DNA of 64,000 nt. Source: Aliidongia dinghuensis (lineage in GTDB: Bacteria; Pseudomonadota; Alphaproteobacteria; ATCC43930; CGMCC-115725). Of this stretch, positions 15,377-24,349 are shown one piece after another. How positions within the stretch are numbered: position 1 is the stretch's first letter; each line of letters starts with the position of its first letter. The position numbers and the translations under genes are program-made. The DNA lies in NCBI RefSeq assembly GCF_014643535.1, contig NZ_BMJQ01000004.1, forward strand, positions 186,001 through 250,000. The letters are read 5' to 3'. The notes under the pieces were generated by a model. That model worked only from the letters and a program-made list of their open reading frames with translations, searched no databases and had not been told where the DNA came from.

Positions 15377-17938
15377 ATGTCGACGGAAGCACCGAAGCAG
15401 TATGATTTTGCCGCCACGGAAAAGAAGTGGCGCGAGGCTTGGCTCGCGTCCGGCACCTATGCCTGGGACCCGTCCGTGCCGCGCGATGCCAGCTACGTCG
15501 TCGACACGCCGCCGCCGACCGTGTCGGGCTTCCTCCATATCGGCCATGTCTACAGCTACACGCAGACCGACCTGATCGCGCGCTTCCAGCGGATGGCCGG
15601 CAAGAACGTGTTCTATCCCATGGGGTTCGACGACAACGGCCTGCCGACCGAGCGGCTGGTCGAGAAGCGCCGGAACATCCGCGCCACCGACATGAGCCGT
15701 GAGGAATTCATCCGCATCTGCCACGAGGAGGTGCAGGAGGCCGAGCAGGATTTCCGCAACCTGTTCCGCGAGATCGGCCTGTCGGTCGACTGGAACCTCG
15801 AATACCAGACGATCAGCCCGCATTCGCGCCGCATCTCGCAGATGTCGGTGCTCGACCTCTACGGCAGGGACCATCTCTATCGCCAGATGCAGCCGACCTT
15901 GTGGGACCCGGTCGACCGCACTGCGATCGCCCAGGCCGAAGTGGTCGAGAAGGAGAGCGCCGGCACGCTCTGGCAGGTCGCGTTCGACGTCGCGGGCGGC
16001 GGCCAGCTCGAGATCGCCACGACCCGGCCGGAGCTGATGGCGGCCTGCGTCGCCCTCATGATCCATCCGGAGCACCCGCGCGCCAAGGAACTCACCGGCA
16101 AGACGATCGTGACGCCCTTGTTCCGGGTCGAGGTGCCGGTCGTGCTCGACGAGCGCGTCGATCCGGAAAAGGGCACCGGCATGGTCATGTGCTGCACCTT
16201 CGGCGACCAGGTCGACGTCGAATGGTGGCGCGAGCACAAGCTGCCGCTGCGCGTGATCCTGACCAAGGAAGGCCGGGTCGGTGACCTGTCGGGCATCGGC
16301 GGCGAGGGCTGGCCGAGCCAGGATCCGGCCAAGGCCAAGGGGGCGGCCGAGCAGCTGACGGGCCTCAAGGTCAATGCGGCGCGCGAGAAGATGGTCGAGC
16401 TCCTGACCGCCGACAATCGCGTCACGGCCGCGACACCGGTCACGCGCATGATCCCGGCGGCCGAGCGCTCGGGCGCGCCGCTCGAGCTCTTGGTCACGCC
16501 GCAGTGGTTCGTGCGCGTGCTCGACAAGAAGGAGGCGCTCATCGAGAAGGGCCGCCAGATCAACTGGTACCCGGACTACATGCGCACCCGGTTCGAGATC
16601 TGGACCGAGAACCTGAAATGGGACTGGTGCATCAGCCGCCAGCGCTATTTCGGCGTGCCGTTCCCGTTCTGGTATTCGAAGCGTGCCGGCGAGGAAGGCA
16701 AGATCATCCCGGCCCATCCGGACGACCTGCCGGTCAACCCGCTGGTCGACCTGCCGCGCGGCTACACGCGCGACGAGGTCGAGCCCGATCCGGACGTGAT
16801 GGACACCTGGGCGACGAGCTCCGTTTCGCCGCAGATCAACGCCGGCGCCGTCGCCCAGCGCTACGCGGCCGATCCCGAGCGCTTCGCCAAGCTGTTTCCG
16901 GCGGACCTCCGGCCGCAGGCGCACGAGATCATTCGCACCTGGGCGTTCTACACGATCGTGAAGTCGCACCTGCACGAGGACAAGGCGCCCTGGCGCGACA
17001 TGGCGATCAGCGGCTGGTGCCTGGCGCAGGACCGCTCGAAGATGTCGAAGTCCAAGGGCAACAACATCGACCCGCGCGGACTGCTTGGGCGCTATGGCGC
17101 CGACGTGGTGCGCTACTGGACCGCGACCTCGAAGCTCGGCCTCGACACGGCCTATTCGGAAGACGTGCTCAAGGTCGGCAAGCGGCTGCAGACCAAGCTG
17201 TGGAACGCGGCGCGCTTCCTCATGCTGCAGCTCGAGGGTTTTGAGGGCGAGCCCACGACGCCGGCGGCGGATGTGGCGAAGGGCCTCATCAGTGAGCCGT
17301 TCGACAAATGGGTGCTGAGCCGCCTGGGCCGTACGGTCGAGCGCGCGACCAGCCTGTTCGAGGCCTATGAATATGCCGATGCGCTCGAGACGATCGAGCG
17401 CTTCTTCTGGGCCGACCTCTGCGACAACTACCTCGAACTGGTGAAGGCGCGCTCCTACGGCGAGACCGGGTCGGAAGCAGGCAAGCTGTCGGCGCATTAC
17501 ACGCTGTGGCACTGCCTCGAGACCGTGCTGAGGCTCTTCGCCCCGGTCATGGCGCACCTTGCGGAGGAGCTTTACCACCAGCATTTCCCGGCGCGCGCCC
17601 AGGCCTGGGGCTCGGTCCATGCGCTGGGATCCTGGCCGAAGCTGGCGGACCAGGCGATCGACGAGGCGGCCGAGGCGCTGGGTGCGGCCGGCGTCGGCAT
17701 CCTTGGCGCCGTGCGCAAGGTCAAGAGCGAGCGCAAGGTCTCGATCAAGACGCCGGTGACGAAGCTCGCGGTCGCCCCCGCGGCCGAGCCGGTCGCCGGG
17801 CTCGAGCGGCTGTTCGCCGACCTGGCCCCGACCGTGTCGGCCACCGGCATCGAGCAGGCAGGCTCGCTCTCGGGCGACACGGTCGCAACCGAGGACGGCC
17901 GGCACAACCTGGTGGTCGAGCTGGCGGTTGCGGGTTAA
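15377..17938 (+). CDS. valS: valyl-tRNA synthetase (archaeal-type)
   Basis: Class I synthetase charging tRNA-Val. HIGH motif in SGFLHIGHVYSYTQTDLIAR (about residue 45), editing domain in the middle, and KMSKS in DRSKMSKSKGNNIDP (about residue 560). The sequence after HIGH reads GFDDNGLPTERLVEK, which is the archaeal form; typical bacterial ValS has GTDHAGIATQ there. Archaeal-type ValRS is documented in Rickettsia. At 853 residues it is shorter than E. coli ValS and the C-terminal coiled coil is reduced. The ATG at 15377 (MSTEAPKQYDF) is preferred over 15353. Confidence 0.95.
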   Translation: MSTEAPKQYDFAATEKKWREAWLASGTYAWDPSVPRDASYVVDTPPPTVSGFLHIGHVYSYTQTDLIARFQRMAGKNVFYPMGFDDNGLPTERLVEKRRNIRATDMSREEFIRICHEEVQEAEQDFRNLFREIGLSVDWNLEYQTISPHSRRISQMSVLDLYGRDHLYRQMQPTLWDPVDRTAIAQAEVVEKESAGTLWQVAFDVAGGGQLEIATTRPELMAACVALMIHPEHPRAKELTGKTIVTPLFRVEVPVVLDERVDPEKGTGMVMCCTFGDQVDVEWWREHKLPLRVILTKEGRVGDLSGIGGEGWPSQDPAKAKGAAEQLTGLKVNAAREKMVELLTADNRVTAATPVTRMIPAAERSGAPLELLVTPQWFVRVLDKKEALIEKGRQINWYPDYMRTRFEIWTENLKWDWCISRQRYFGVPFPFWYSKRAGEEGKIIPAHPDDLPVNPLVDLPRGYTRDEVEPDPDVMDTWATSSVSPQINAGAVAQRYAADPERFAKLFPADLRPQAHEIIRTWAFYTIVKSHLHEDKAPWRDMAISGWCLAQDRSKMSKSKGNNIDPRGLLGRYGADVVRYWTATSKLGLDTAYSEDVLKVGKRLQTKLWNAARFLMLQLEGFEGEPTTPAADVAKGLISEPFDKWVLSRLGRTVERATSLFEAYEYADALETIERFFWADLCDNYLELVKARSYGETGSEAGKLSAHYTLWHCLETVLRLFAPVMAHLAEELYHQHFPARAQAWGSVHALGSWPKLADQAIDEAAEALGAAGVGILGAVRKVKSERKVSIKTPVTKLAVAPAAEPVAGLERLFADLAPTVSATGIEQAGSLSGDTVATEDGRHNLVVELAVAG

Positions 17939-17968
17939 TTCACGCGAGCTCCATTATACCCGATACCC

Positions 17969-18092
17969 GTCATGGCCGGGCTTGACCCGGCCATCCACGC
18001 GCTTTAGCCGCTTCGTCGGCTGATTGCGTAGAAAATTCGGCGCCTCGCTTGGCAACGGCCCCGTGGATGCCCGGGTCAAGCCCGGGGATGAC
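17969..18092. repeat. inverted pair of alphaproteobacterial intergenic repeat
   Basis: A 31-bp arm (17969-17999, GTCATGGCCGGGCTTGACCC...) is repeated in near-perfect inverse at 18062-18092, and each arm holds its own short palindrome (CCGGG...CCCGG). It sits between the convergent ends of valS and the crotonase gene. This word is a common dispersed intergenic repeat in alphaproteobacteria. It may act here as a bidirectional terminator. Confidence 0.7.
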
Positions 18093-18119
18093 GTCGAATT
18101 TTATCTTTGGAATCGACCC

Positions 18120-18890
18120 TCAGAACACCGGCTTGCGCTTCTCGGCGAACGCCTTGAGGCCTTCCGCAAGTTCGGCCGAGTGCTTGCTCGCCTCGTAATC
18201 CGCCTGGGCGGCGGCGCGGTCGAGCGTGCCGCGGGCGATGGCGTTCAAGGTCCGCTTCATGCCGCGGATCGCCTCGGGCGCGTTGCCGGCGAGGATGCCC
18301 GCGATGGCGTCGGTTTCGGCCGCGAGCCGGTCGGTCGGCACCAGCCGGTCGAGATAGCCGATCGCGAGCAGGTCCGCGGCCGGCACCGGCTCAGCCAGCA
18401 GGAACAGGCGCTTGGCGGCGGCGAGGCCGAGGCGGGCGACCGCGCGTTCGAGCCCGCTCGGATAATAATGGATGCCGAGCCGCCCGGCCGGCATGACCAG
18501 TTTCATGCCCTCGACGCCGATGCGGAAGTCGCACGCGAGCGCCAGGTCCGTGGCGCCGCCGTAGACGCTGCCCTGGAGGGCCGCGACTGTCGGCCGTGGG
18601 AAATCTTCGAGCCGGTCGACGACCTCATCGAAGCCGACGCTTTTGGCGCCCCCATTGGACTCATTTGGACCGAGCGCGTTCAGGTCGAAGCCCGAGCAGA
18701 AGCTGGGGCCGGTCCCGGTCAGCACCAGGACGCGCAGGTCCGGGCTCAGCGCGAGCTCGTCCAGCATCGCCATGAGCATGGCGAGGTCGGCCGGCTCCAG
18801 GCGATTGTGCAAGGCCGGACGGTTGAGCCGGATCGTCGCCCGCGCACCGTCGCGGGTCAGCACCGGCGGGCTCGGGGCGATCGCCGACAT
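18120..18890 (-). CDS. enoyl-CoA hydratase/isomerase family protein
   Basis: A 256-residue crotonase-fold protein with oxyanion-hole segments around FCSGFDLNAL (about residue 63) and GSVYGGATDLALACDFRI (about residue 107). Aligned to rat crotonase, the two catalytic glutamates fall on Asp (GGATD) and Ala (MPAGRLG), so classical hydratase activity is doubtful and another acyl-CoA reaction should be considered. Its start overlaps by one base the stop of the coiled-coil membrane protein upstream, so it is translated from the same operon. Confidence 0.85.
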   Translation of the reverse strand: MSAIAPSPPVLTRDGARATIRLNRPALHNRLEPADLAMLMAMLDELALSPDLRVLVLTGTGPSFCSGFDLNALGPNESNGGAKSVGFDEVVDRLEDFPRPTVAALQGSVYGGATDLALACDFRIGVEGMKLVMPAGRLGIHYYPSGLERAVARLGLAAAKRLFLLAEPVPAADLLAIGYLDRLVPTDRLAAETDAIAGILAGNAPEAIRGMKRTLNAIARGTLDRAAAQADYEASKHSAELAEGLKAFAEKRKPVF

Positions 18891-19414
18891 CAGCTCAACT
18901 CAAATGGCTCGGGCATTGCTGCCCGATAGCCCTCACGCTGTGGAAAGCGCACTTCGACGCGGCGGCGCGCGTTTTCAACGTCCTCGCCATAGACGAGATA
19001 GCGCCGCCCGCTGAGCCAGTCGCCGTCCTCGGCCGCGGCGCCGTCGAGCCGGATCGGCACCAGCCAGGGGCGGTGCGTCGGCTGGATGATCTGGTCGAGC
19101 ACATAGACGACGCTCGGCACCCGGTTGCGCGCATCGACGAGCCGCTGACGCTTTTCCTCGAGTGCCGCTTCGAGCCGCGCCAGCTGCTGCTCCAACTGGG
19201 CGATCATCCGCTCGTCCCGGTCGATCGAGGCCTCGTTGGCCTTGGCGTCGTTGTGAGCGGTTGCGAACTGCTGGGCCAGGATTTCCGCCTGCTCCGGGAT
19301 CGACCGCAGGCGGACGCGCAGATTTTCGGCCACGACCATGAGAATGATGACCGCAACGATGGCGAAGACGAGCAGTGTGCCGAACGTGCTGGCGGAGACG
19401 AGATCCTGCATCAT
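18890..19414 (-). CDS. membrane-anchored coiled-coil protein, unknown function
   Basis: The start at 19414 has a GAGAGG ribosome site; an upstream ATG at 19498 is less likely. The 174-residue product has one N-terminal membrane helix (about residues 10-32, FGTLLVFAIVAVIILMVVAE) and then a long coiled coil (about 35-95, rich in Glu, Gln, Arg). A small C-terminal domain follows with repeated aromatic/charged residues (GDWLSGRRYLVYGEDVENAR). The family is not recognised. It is the middle gene of a three-gene unit with a second coiled-coil membrane protein and a crotonase homologue. Confidence 0.7.
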   Translation of the reverse strand: MMQDLVSASTFGTLLVFAIVAVIILMVVAENLRVRLRSIPEQAEILAQQFATAHNDAKANEASIDRDERMIAQLEQQLARLEAALEEKRQRLVDARNRVPSVVYVLDQIIQPTHRPWLVPIRLDGAAAEDGDWLSGRRYLVYGEDVENARRRVEVRFPQREGYRAAMPEPFELS

Positions 19415-19427
19415 CGAGCCTCTCGCG

Positions 19428-19955
19428 TCATAGGGTCTTCGTGCCGACCCGCTCGGCCGGCCGGATGGTGAAGCCATCGGCGGTGGGAAAGCGGGCAAGG
19501 GCCGCCGCGATCGCCGTCTGCAAGTTCCGGCTGCGTGCGCGCACGATGCGCGGCCGCGACCAGAGTTCGCGCTCCGGCCCCTTCGCGTCGCCGGGTTCCG
19601 ACCGCCGGGTGCGCGACACGATGAATTCGAAGGTCGGCATGGCTGTATCGCTGCCGCCCAGCTCGAACACGAGGGTGTAGACCATCTGCGGCACGGTTTT
19701 GAGCTGCTTGTCGAGCTTCTTCGCCTCGCTCTCGGCGGCCGCGAGCTTGTCCGAGAGCTCGCGCTTGCGGACCTCGAGCTCGCCCACCTTGCCCTTCGCC
19801 TCGACGCGGGCTTTGCGGGCGTCCGTCACCGCCTTCTTCGAATCGGTCAGGCCATGGCGCTCCTCGGCCGCGCGAATGAGCGGGCCGCGCAACGCGAGGC
19901 AAGCGACGATCCCGAGCACGGAGAAGGTCAGTATGGCGATCAGCAGGATCGACAT
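19428..19955 (-). CDS. second membrane-anchored coiled-coil protein, unknown function
   Basis: The preferred start, ATG 19955 (MSILLIAILTFSVLGIVACL), puts a membrane helix at residues 2-22. A charged coiled coil covers about 30-85 (KKAVTDARKARVEAKGKVGE...), and a C-terminal domain includes MVYTLVFELGGSDTAMPTFE and ends in a TIRPAERVGT segment. The layout mirrors the neighbour 13 bp downstream (one membrane helix, coiled coil, small globular end), so the pair may form one envelope complex. No family recognised. A start at 20021 would add 22 residues with little coding character. Confidence 0.68.
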   Translation of the reverse strand: MSILLIAILTFSVLGIVACLALRGPLIRAAEERHGLTDSKKAVTDARKARVEAKGKVGELEVRKRELSDKLAAAESEAKKLDKQLKTVPQMVYTLVFELGGSDTAMPTFEFIVSRTRRSEPGDAKGPERELWSRPRIVRARSRNLQTAIAAALARFPTADGFTIRPAERVGTKTL

Positions 19956-20057
19956 GCGCGCAAGATGTCTCGTTGTCGTATGGTTGGTTCTGTCATGGCC
20001 CAGCGATGGCGCCAGCGTCAATGGTTTGAGAAAGCGTCAAAGGTCTAAGAAAAGGTA

Positions 20058-20420
20058 ATGATTGGAACGGCATCGCCTGAATCGCCGCGGGAAGCGTCGT
20101 CGGCGCTGATACTTACAACCGAGGGTATCCGTCTCAGGGTCCGGGTCAAGCCCGGCGCGTCGCGCCAGGTGGTGCTCGGCCGTTCGCGCCTGTCGGACGG
20201 CGCGGCGGTCGTCGTGATCGCCGTCTCGGCGCCGCCCGAGGGTGGCAAGGCGAACGAGGCAGTCGTGGCACTCCTGGCGAAGCTCTGGGGCGTGCCGCGC
20301 AGCCGCATCGCCATCCGAGTCGGGGCCACCAGCCGGACCAAGCTGCTCGAGGTCGAGGGCGACCCGACGACGCTCGCGAGTCGTCTTTCCCAATGGCTGC
20401 TCACCCTGCCTGAAGTCTGA
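20058..20420 (+). CDS. DUF167 (YggU) family protein
   Basis: 120 residues with the DUF167 core: RLRVRVKPGASRQVV near residue 27, then the SAPPEGGKANEAVVALLAK block and a C-terminal GATSRTKLLEVEG strand. YggU-family proteins are small, conserved and of unclear function. Start supported by AAAAGG six bases upstream. Divergent from the coiled-coil operon. Confidence 0.9.
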   Translation: MIGTASPESPREASSALILTTEGIRLRVRVKPGASRQVVLGRSRLSDGAAVVVIAVSAPPEGGKANEAVVALLAKLWGVPRSRIAIRVGATSRTKLLEVEGDPTTLASRLSQWLLTLPEV

Positions 20421-20603
20421 ACGGCTCCGGTGCTCGCGGCCGTTCGCGGCCGGTCACTTCACCGTGAAAGCCCTGGTTTCCTGTGGCACCGGGGCAATCT
20501 TCCCGTGAGTGTGTTGCGTCGGCATGGCCGGTGCGCGACCATCTCGTCCGATAGGAAGCATGCTTCGGAGGGGCGAGACCAGCAGCACCGGCGGGGAGAT
20601 CCA

Positions 20604-21941
20604 ATGATGATCTACGACTGTAGGGGGCTCGAGGTCACGGCGGCCAATCCGGCCGCGGTTCTGGCGTTCGACCGGGCGATCGAGGCCGTGTTCGGCCATC
20701 GCACCGATGCCGGCGCCGCGCTCGAGGCCTGCCTTGCGGCCGATCCGGAAATGGTGCTGGGCTGGGTGCTGCGCGGGGCGGCCCAGCTGCTGCTGGCGCG
20801 TCGCGAATGCGTCGCCGCTGCCGAGGATGCGATCCAGCGTGCCGAACGGAGCCTCGCGGCGCGTGGCGGCACGGTGCGGGAGCGGCGCTTGGTCGCAGCC
20901 CTTCGCGCCTGGGTCGCTGGCGACATGCGCGCCGCCGCCGAGCGGATCGACGAGGCGCTGGCGCTGGACCCGCTCGACGGGCTGGCGCTCAAGCTCGGCC
21001 ATGGCCTGAAATTCATGCTGGGCGATCTCGCCGGCATGCGGCGTAGCCTCGAGCGGACAGTGCCGCACTGGCGCGCCGACGTGCCCGGCTGCGGCTATGT
21101 GCTCGGCTGCCACGCCTTCGTGCTGGAGGAGTCGGGCGATCTCGTCCAGGCCGAGGCGGTCGGCCGGCAGGCGCTGGCGCTGGCGCCGCGCGATGTCTGG
21201 GGCGCCCACGCGGTCGCCCATGTGTTCGAGATGCAGGGACGCGTGCAGGACGGCATCGCCTGGCTCGAGGCCCAGTCGGCGCAGCTGCCGGGGGTCAACA
21301 ACTTCGCCTATCACATGCATTGGCATCGCGCGCTGTTCCATCTGGCGCTGGGCGAGAGCGACCAGGTTCTGGCGCTCTACGACACCGCGATCCGTGCGAC
21401 GCAGACGGATGATTACCGCGACATGGCGAACGCCGTGTCGCTGCTGTGGCGGCTCGACGCGCAGGGCATCGACGTCGGTCGGCGTTGGGACGAGCTGGCC
21501 GACCTTGCCGACGCGCGCGGCGCCGACCCGACGCTGGCCTTCGCCATGGCCCACCGGGCGATGGCACTGGCGGCGAGCGGCCGGCGCGACCGGCTTGTCC
21601 AGCTGATCGGCGAGCTCGACCGCTGGGCCGTGACCAGCGGGGCTTCGCAGGCGAGGATCCTGCGCAGCGTCGGCTTGCCGTTGCTGCGGGCGATCGCCGC
21701 CGAGGCGGCGGGCCAGCCTGATCAGGCGGTCGACCTGCTGTTTCCAATCCGCGCGCGGCTGCAGAGCCTGGGCGGCAGCCACGCCCAGCGCGATCTGTTC
21801 CACTGGTTCCTGACCGACGCCGCGATCGCGGCTGGCCGGCGCAGCGAGGCGTTCGAGCTGCTGGCCGAGCGGACGGACCGCCATGCGATGACCGACTGGG
21901 CGGCCGACCGGCTGACCGGGTTGGTGGCGATGGCGGCGTGA
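20604..21941 (+). CDS. tetratricopeptide repeat protein, TTC38-like
   Basis: The tandem ATGs at 20604/20607 follow GGGGAG and give 445 residues; the frame remains open upstream to 20430 without a ribosome site. The sequence is a helical-repeat protein with the TTC38 hallmarks HAVAHVFEMQGRVQDGIAWLE (about residue 200) and HMHWHRALFHLALG, followed by NAVSLLWRLDAQGIDVGRRW. TTC38-family function is not established. The stop overlaps the GTG start of the esterase gene, so the two genes are coupled. Confidence 0.85.
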   Translation: MMIYDCRGLEVTAANPAAVLAFDRAIEAVFGHRTDAGAALEACLAADPEMVLGWVLRGAAQLLLARRECVAAAEDAIQRAERSLAARGGTVRERRLVAALRAWVAGDMRAAAERIDEALALDPLDGLALKLGHGLKFMLGDLAGMRRSLERTVPHWRADVPGCGYVLGCHAFVLEESGDLVQAEAVGRQALALAPRDVWGAHAVAHVFEMQGRVQDGIAWLEAQSAQLPGVNNFAYHMHWHRALFHLALGESDQVLALYDTAIRATQTDDYRDMANAVSLLWRLDAQGIDVGRRWDELADLADARGADPTLAFAMAHRAMALAASGRRDRLVQLIGELDRWAVTSGASQARILRSVGLPLLRAIAAEAAGQPDQAVDLLFPIRARLQSLGGSHAQRDLFHWFLTDAAIAAGRRSEAFELLAERTDRHAMTDWAADRLTGLVAMAA

Positions 21942-22915
21942 CGCTCGGCCGCGTCCTCGCGCGCGGCCGCCTGCTGGCCTTCGCCGGTCTTCTTCTGATC
22001 GGCTGCTTTGGCACCGGCCGGGCTCAGGCCCATCCGGCCGACGACGGCGATCCGTGGGTGACGCTGACCGTAAACGGGCTCGACCGGCATTACCTGCTGC
22101 ACGTGCCCCCGACGCGTGTGTTAGCGTCAGCGGCAGAGGGGCGCCCGCTGCCGCTGGTCATCGTGTTGCATGGTGCTGCGGGCGACGCGCGCTCGACCGC
22201 CGACATGACGGGCTTCAGCCCGCTTGCCGACCAGGCGGGCTTCATCGCGGTCTATCCCGAGGGAACGAGCATCGGCGTCGAGCCGCCGCGCCAGACCTGG
22301 AACGCCGGCTTCTGCTGCGGCGCCGCCGTGCGCAACCATGTCGACGACGTGGCGTTCCTCGCGGCGCTCATCGACCATCTGGCCGCGGACCAGCCGGTTG
22401 ACCGGCAGCGGATCTATCTGACCGGCCTGTCGAACGGCGCCATGCTGGCCTATCGCTTCGCTGCTGAACATCCGGAGACGGTGGCCGCGATCGCGCCCGT
22501 GGCCGGCACGATCGGTGGCACGGCTGGCACTGGTCAGCCGCCGATCACGATCGAGCGGCCGCACCGTCCGGTGCCGGTCCTGATCATCCACGGCATGATG
22601 GACGGCTATGTGCTCTACCGTGGCGGCGTTTCGCCGAACCTCGGCATTCCTGGCCGGTTCAACGTGTCGGTCGACGATGCCGTGCGCTTCTGGGCCGCGG
22701 CCGACGGCTGCGCCCGGCCGCCGCGGTCCGGCGCCACGGCCGACGGTCGCGTGCTGTTCTTGGATTATGCCCGGTGCCGCGGACGCGCCGAGGTGCGGCT
22801 CGTTGCACTGGCGCAAGGCCCGCACGAATGGCCGGTCGCGATCGAGCGGCCCGACGGCGGCACGGAGCCGACGGCGGCGCTCATCTGGCGCTTCTTCCGC
22901 CAGCACCTGCGATAG
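21938..22915 (+). CDS. PHB depolymerase-family esterase, secreted
   Basis: GTG start at 21938 overlapping the TPR gene stop (GTGA). The 325-residue product has a signal peptide (about residues 10-31, ending GRAQA). It is an LpqC/PHB depolymerase-type alpha/beta hydrolase: HGAAGDARS oxyanion region, GLSNGAML nucleophile elbow (Ser near residue 169), and a late His in GPHEWPV. Such enzymes act on short polyhydroxyalkanoates or feruloyl/acetyl esters, and the substrate is not clear here. The conserved WNAGFCCGAA segment has vicinal cysteines. Confidence 0.85.
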   Translation: MTLGRVLARGRLLAFAGLLLIGCFGTGRAQAHPADDGDPWVTLTVNGLDRHYLLHVPPTRVLASAAEGRPLPLVIVLHGAAGDARSTADMTGFSPLADQAGFIAVYPEGTSIGVEPPRQTWNAGFCCGAAVRNHVDDVAFLAALIDHLAADQPVDRQRIYLTGLSNGAMLAYRFAAEHPETVAAIAPVAGTIGGTAGTGQPPITIERPHRPVPVLIIHGMMDGYVLYRGGVSPNLGIPGRFNVSVDDAVRFWAAADGCARPPRSGATADGRVLFLDYARCRGRAEVRLVALAQGPHEWPVAIERPDGGTEPTAALIWRFFRQHLR

Positions 22916-22946
22916 GCTCATCGGCGATAGGCTCACCGGCGATAGC
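22909..22946. repeat. 15-bp tandem repeat over the esterase stop codon
   Basis: Two 15-bp units starting GCGATAGGCTCA (22909 and 22924) plus a partial third at 22939. Each contains TAG; the first is the esterase stop codon. The array fills the gap to the convergent NRAMP gene. Confidence 0.6.
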
Positions 22947-24251
22947 TTACTGGCCGAGCGTCAGCAGGAGTCCGAGGGCCGTCGCGGCCATGATCGCGAC
23001 GGCGAGCCAGCCCAGCACCGTCAGCCGTCGGCCGAGGACGAGCTGTCCCATGATCCCCGGCTTGACCGCGATGAGCATCATGAGGACGAGCACGGGGACG
23101 GCGAGCAGCCCGTTGATCACGGCGCTCCACAACAGCGCGTGGATGGGATCGATCCTGGCGAAGTTCATCGCGACGCCGGCGATGGTCGCGGCCAGGATGC
23201 AGCCATAGAACGCCCGGGCCTCGTGCGGTGCCCGGGCGAGGCCGACCGGCCAGCGTCGTCCTTCGGCGATGGCGTAGGCGGCCGAGCCCGCCAGCATCGG
23301 CACGGCGAGCAGGCCCGTGCCGATGATGCCGAGCGAGAACACGGCATAGGCGAAGCGGCCGGTCGCCGGGCGCAAGGCCTCGGCGGCTTGAGCCGTGGTG
23401 GCGATGTCCGTGATGCCGGCCTCGTGCAGCGTCGCCGCGACGGTCACGATGACCGCGTAGGCGACGAGCGTCGCGAACGCCATGCCGATGGAGGTGTCGA
23501 TGCGGATCCGGTTGACCTCCTCGCCAGCCAGCAAGCCGGTCGGGCTGTGCCGGCGCAGCTTCGGCAGGCCGCGCGCCCGCTCGCCTTCGAGCGAGGATTG
23601 CCAGATGAAGAGATAGGGGCTGATCGACGTGCCCATGACCGCGACGAACACCGCAATCGCGGAAGCATCGAGCGGTAGCGACGGCACCAGCGTGTGATAG
23701 AGCACCCGATGCCAGGGGATGGGCACGCTGAAGGCGGTCAGGAAATAGGCGAACAGTGACAAGGACGCCCACTTCATGAACGAGACATAGCGGTCATAGC
23801 GCAGGAATGTCAGCAGCCCGGCACAGAGGCCGCCGAACAGCACGACATAGAGATGCGGCGACCCGCCTACGAGGAGGCGCAGGACGTCAGCCATGGCGCC
23901 GAGATCCGCGCCCAGATTGACGACATTGGCGAACGCCACGAGGGCAACCACGGGCTTCAGGATCCAGAGCGGATAGTGCCGCCGGATGATCCCGACGACG
24001 CCCGTGCCGGTGGCCCGCCCGATACGGGCGCTGATCTCCTGCGTGATCGCCATCAGCGGGTAGCACAGCAGCATGATCCAGCACGCGGCATAGCCCAGCT
24101 GGGCGCCGGCCTGGGAGTAGGTCGCGATGCCGCTCGGATCGTCGTCCGTGACGCCGCTGATCAGCCCAGGCCCGAGATGGCGCAGGAATTCCAGGCGACC
24201 AGGCGCCCTCTGCTCGGTCGTGCCGTCGGCCTTGCTCAGTCGCTGCGACAA
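22947..24251 (-). CDS. NRAMP-related divalent metal transporter
   Basis: A 434-residue protein with about 11 membrane helices and the NRAMP fold. In helix 1 the canonical DPGN reads DDDPSGIATYSQAG, and in helix 6 the canonical MPH reads SPY (MGTSISPYLFIWQSS). The methionine that favours transition metals is therefore Ser, so the ion carried may not be Mn/Fe. This variant is widespread in bacteria and is normally annotated only as a divalent metal cation transporter. It lies downstream of, and on the same strand as, the CpxA/R-like genes, with a 98-bp gap. Confidence 0.88.
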   Translation of the reverse strand: MSQRLSKADGTTEQRAPGRLEFLRHLGPGLISGVTDDDPSGIATYSQAGAQLGYAACWIMLLCYPLMAITQEISARIGRATGTGVVGIIRRHYPLWILKPVVALVAFANVVNLGADLGAMADVLRLLVGGSPHLYVVLFGGLCAGLLTFLRYDRYVSFMKWASLSLFAYFLTAFSVPIPWHRVLYHTLVPSLPLDASAIAVFVAVMGTSISPYLFIWQSSLEGERARGLPKLRRHSPTGLLAGEEVNRIRIDTSIGMAFATLVAYAVIVTVAATLHEAGITDIATTAQAAEALRPATGRFAYAVFSLGIIGTGLLAVPMLAGSAAYAIAEGRRWPVGLARAPHEARAFYGCILAATIAGVAMNFARIDPIHALLWSAVINGLLAVPVLVLMMLIAVKPGIMGQLVLGRRLTVLGWLAVAIMAATALGLLLTLGQ

Positions 24252-24349
24252 GCCTGCCGTTCCCCCGTAAGCTCGCTATCGCGGCACGTAGACCACGCCT
24301 GCCGGGCTCGGCGCAACTACCCGATCGCGTCCCCTGCCTACTCTTTTCG

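Noticed and set aside
15206..17905. 899-codon open frame antisense to valS
   Set aside because: High GC gives long antisense frames. Its composition is Arg/His/Asp-rich without domains, and valS on the other strand is unmistakable.
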